This document shows positions 15,871 to 18,012 of a stretch of 18,012 nucleotides of DNA, piece after piece. The stretch is from CAYFUR01 sp964346275. GTDB taxonomy: Bacteria > Sumerlaeota > Sumerlaeia > SLMS01. A program made the position numbers and the translations under genes. The notes under the pieces are model-generated. The model was not told where the DNA came from and made no database searches. It saw only the letters and a list, made by a program, of their open reading frames with translations. Where the stretch lies: NCBI GenBank assembly GCA_964346275.1, contig CAYFUR010000075.1:1-18012 (forward strand), written 5' to 3'. The number at the start of each line of letters is the position of its first letter. Positions within the stretch are counted from its first letter, which is position 1.

Positions 15871-15947
15871 CGAACGTGCCATCCCCCACATCACGCCCTG
15901 CCGCCGGCGTCTTTGCCGCCGGGGATCGCAAATACGGAACTCTGACC

Positions 15948-16403
15948 ATGTCCAAGTCGAAGCAGAAAAAAGCACGGATTGTCCACCGCCACGCCCAGCT
16001 CATGCGCACCTTCATCCTCAAGGGATCCAACCCGGAAAACATCTGGCGGGGGACCAGGAAGGATCCAACGCTCCCCCAGATACGCGCCATGCTGGCGCTT
16101 CACGTCCAGGGCCCGTGCCGCCTCAAGGAGTTCGCGGCGCTCCTTGGAATCTCCCAACCTGCTGCCTCCGAAATGGTCGAGCGCCTGGTCGAGATGGGCA
16201 TGGTGACCCGGGAACAGGATCCGTCGGACCGGCGCCAGGTGATCCTGGGCCTGACCCCAAAGGCCGCCCGCAAGGTGGCTGCCCATGAAGAACACATGCT
16301 CGAACGAATTCGCGGCCTCATGGACCAATTGGAACCGGAAACCGTTGATCGCTGGGTCTCCGTGGCCCGGGAAATCACTCCCATTCTGGAAGACAATCAC
16401 TGA
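15948..16403 (+). CDS. MarR-family transcriptional regulator
   Basis: A 151-residue winged helix-turn-helix protein, the usual MarR length. The recognition region is RLKEFAALLGISQPAASEMVERLVEMG (about 59-84), followed by the wing with the family's DPSDRRQ motif (91-97) and LTPKAARKV; helices at both ends (10-30 and 112-147) would form the dimer interface. The open frame begins at 15876, but the first 24 residues are low-complexity and lack family character. The ATG at 15948, preceded by GGA at 9 bases, gives MSKSKQKKAR and the standard length. It is followed after 13 bases by the efflux adaptor and then the pump, so it is probably the local repressor of this operon, released by a pump substrate. 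Ligand and operator are not determinable here. Confidence 0.92.
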   Translation: MSKSKQKKARIVHRHAQLMRTFILKGSNPENIWRGTRKDPTLPQIRAMLALHVQGPCRLKEFAALLGISQPAASEMVERLVEMGMVTREQDPSDRRQVILGLTPKAARKVAAHEEHMLERIRGLMDQLEPETVDRWVSVAREITPILEDNH

Positions 16404-16416
16404 GGATTGAGAACTC

Positions 16417-17754
16417 ATGGAACAGCGCCAAGACGTGAAAACACATTCTCCGTGGCTCCGCATCCTCCTGGTCACTCTGATTCTCCTTTTTGGGGCAGGG
16501 GCCATGGCGGTTCTCTCGAATATGCGCGAGGATCCGCCGCCTTCCCATCCCGAAGAGCCCATTGTCCAAGCCCGGGGGATTCGGGCGGAGCTTCAGGATA
16601 TCCAGACGATTCTGAGCGGTTATGGAACGGCCCGCCCGCATCGCAGGACCACGATCAGCCCCGAGGTCTCCGGGCGCGTTCTGGCTATCAATCCGAACCT
16701 GGAAGAAGGAAATGTTGTTCAGGAGGGGGATGTGCTTTTCGAGATTGATGAGCGGGATTACAGTCTCGCCCGCCAGGAAGCCCAGGCCGACTTAGCACGG
16801 CTCGAAGCGCAACTGGATCAGCTCGGCACAGAAAAGCAAAACGATAAGGAACGCCTGAAGCTTGCCCAGGCGATGCTCGAAGTGGCCCGCCGCGACTACG
16901 ACCGCGTCGAGCGTCTTTATGAAACAGGCGGCGTGGAGAGTGAAGCCCGCGTGGATGCGGAGCGGATGAAACTGCGCCAGCAGGAACTCGCCGTGCAGGA
17001 GATCGAGAACAAAATTGGCCTCTACGGAACGCTGGCAAAGAGCCTGGAAGCCCAAATCGACTCTGCCAATGCCCGTATAGACAAGGCGCTTTTGAATCTG
17101 GAACGCGCGAGGGTCACAGCCCCCTTCACCGGCCGGGTGGAACAGAAATCCGTGGAAAAGGGACAGCGCATCCAGGCCGGCAGCCAGACCGTTGTTCTCG
17201 CCGACGACCGTATTCTTGAAATTCCCGTGTCCCTGGACAGCGAAAGCGTAAGCCGCTGGCTCAATCTTATTCCCCACCGCCATTCCCAGCACTGGTTCCG
17301 GCCAGCGGGAGAAATCGTGGCCCAGGTTCAATGGACTGAAGGAAAAGGCCGGGACGTGTATACCGGGCGGCTTGACCGGATCGAGAGCTATGATTCGAAA
17401 ACACGAACTTTTCGCGTTGTCGTTCGCCTCGAAGGCCAATCCAGCAACAAGGGATTTCCCCTGGCCGCCGGGATGTTCTGTGAAGTGCGCATACCCGGCA
17501 AGCAAGCCAAGAACGTGATTCCCATTCCGAGGGAAGCCGTGGATTCCAACGGGAGCGTTCTCCTGAGCCATGAAGGCCGGTTGAAAACGAGGACTGTCCA
17601 GGTCGTCCGCTATCAGGGCAGGATCGCTCTCGTTTCGAGCGGTATCGAGCCTGGCGACGTCGTGCTGACTTCGCGTCCGCCCCAGGTCATCGACGGAATG
17701 CGCGTCGATGTCATGCTGGAGCCAACGGAGCTTCTCGCCGCGGTGAAACCATGA
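16417..17754 (+). CDS. RND efflux periplasmic adaptor (HlyD / membrane fusion protein)
   Basis: 445 residues. One N-terminal membrane helix (about 14-34, LRILLVTLILLFGAGAMAVL) anchors the protein, with the rest in the periplasm; no lipobox Cys is seen. In order: first lipoyl half (VSGRVLAINPNLEEGNVVQEGDVLFEID, 84-111), an alpha-helical coiled coil (about 115-230, rich in Glu, Arg, Gln and Ala), second lipoyl half with TAPFTGRVEQKSVEKGQ (234-250), a beta-barrel (about 255-365) and a membrane-proximal domain. This is the arrangement of AcrA/MexA-type adaptors, which bridge an RND pump to an outer-membrane channel. Its stop overlaps the next start as ATGA, showing translational coupling with the pump. 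No TolC-type channel gene is in the window; it may follow the pump. Confidence 0.94.
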   Translation: MEQRQDVKTHSPWLRILLVTLILLFGAGAMAVLSNMREDPPPSHPEEPIVQARGIRAELQDIQTILSGYGTARPHRRTTISPEVSGRVLAINPNLEEGNVVQEGDVLFEIDERDYSLARQEAQADLARLEAQLDQLGTEKQNDKERLKLAQAMLEVARRDYDRVERLYETGGVESEARVDAERMKLRQQELAVQEIENKIGLYGTLAKSLEAQIDSANARIDKALLNLERARVTAPFTGRVEQKSVEKGQRIQAGSQTVVLADDRILEIPVSLDSESVSRWLNLIPHRHSQHWFRPAGEIVAQVQWTEGKGRDVYTGRLDRIESYDSKTRTFRVVVRLEGQSSNKGFPLAAGMFCEVRIPGKQAKNVIPIPREAVDSNGSVLLSHEGRLKTRTVQVVRYQGRIALVSSGIEPGDVVLTSRPPQVIDGMRVDVMLEPTELLAAVKP

Positions 17755-18012
17755 GAAACGCCCTGGCCAGCCTTGTAAGGAACACGGTCTTTGCCAATTT
17801 GCTGCTCCTGCTGATTTTCGCGGCAGGTTTCTCTGGCACCGTCATGATGATTCGCGAGGTGCTTCCTTCCTTTGCCGTGGAAAGCATCCAGGTGCGCGTG
17901 CCCTATCCCGGCGCCGGGCCCGAAGAGGTTGAAGAAGGAATCGCCCTGAAGATCGAAGACGCGATTGAAGGCGTCCAGGGCATCAAGAAGTACGTGACAA
18001 CCTCCGCGGAGG
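17751..18012 (+). CDS. RND-family efflux pump, N-terminal fragment (cut by window edge)
   Basis: The 87 complete codons visible start MRNALASLVRNTVFANLLLL and give the first membrane helix (about 13-33) followed by the periplasmic entry of the porter domain, IREVLPSFAVESIQVRVPYPGAGPEEVEEGIALKIEDAIEGVQGIKK. The sequence PYPGAxPEEVEEGI...KIEDAI is typical of AcrB/MexF-type hydrophobe/amphiphile exporters. The gene would be about 1000-1050 residues; the proton-relay residues of helices 4 and 10 are outside the window, so activity cannot be judged. The ATG overlaps the adaptor stop by four bases. Proton-driven export of hydrophobic compounds is expected; the substrate is unknown. Confidence 0.93.
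   Translation, partial: MRNALASLVRNTVFANLLLLLIFAAGFSGTVMMIREVLPSFAVESIQVRVPYPGAGPEEVEEGIALKIEDAIEGVQGIKKYVTTSAE

Noticed and set aside
15733..15945. 70-residue plus-strand open frame between the kinase and marR
   Set aside because: No ribosome site, Pro/His/Arg-rich translation, and it covers the likely promoter region of marR.

Overview
The window looks like chromosomal DNA from a GC-rich, free-living Gram-negative bacterium outside the well-studied phyla. LpxD implies lipid A in an outer membrane, and the start of an RND pump also implies a two-membrane envelope. A very large exported protease carries Thr-Pro-Thr-Ala type linkers, a style frequent in candidate-phylum bacteria such as Sumerlaeota/BRC1, Hydrogenedentota or Omnitrophota. 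The lineage is an inference from style; no marker gene is present to settle it.

Layout: (1) 1-1396, minus, is the N-terminal part of pyruvate phosphate dikinase, cut by the window edge, with a 370-bp upstream region holding a candidate promoter and palindrome. (2) 1767-2789, minus, is a lone lpxD, away from its usual lpxA/fabZ neighbours. (3) A ~360-bp divergent control region with two inverted repeats leads to (4) a 1383-residue secreted subtilisin-like protein (3151-7302, plus), closed by a strong intrinsic terminator. (5) 7469-8203, plus, is a CofE-like (F420-0:glutamate ligase family) protein with no F420 genes nearby. (6) On the minus strand, purU (formyltetrahydrofolate deformylase) reads toward deoC (deoxyribose-phosphate aldolase), probably as one transcript. 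(7) Divergent from purU is a DUF418/YeiB-type membrane protein (10012-11310). (8) 11419-15708, plus, is a 1429-residue cytoplasmic protein of about 1150 residues of TPR-like helical repeats followed by a complete C-terminal Ser/Thr protein kinase. (9) marR, an HlyD-type adaptor and the start of an AcrB-type RND pump (15948-18012, plus) form a regulator-plus-efflux operon; the pump runs off the window.

Central metabolism (PPDK, PurU, DeoC), envelope synthesis (LpxD), secretion and adhesion (the exported protease), signalling (the TPR kinase) and efflux (MarR/MFP/RND) sit side by side as separate small transcription units. I see no phage genes, insertion sequences, CRISPR arrays, tRNAs or rRNAs. 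The two most unusual proteins are the protease, in which the position of the catalytic His appears to be Glu, and the TPR-then-kinase protein, whose domain order is the reverse of the common bacterial kinase-first arrangement. Long open frames opposite ppdK, the protease and the kinase gene are shadows of GC-rich coding sequence and were not called.
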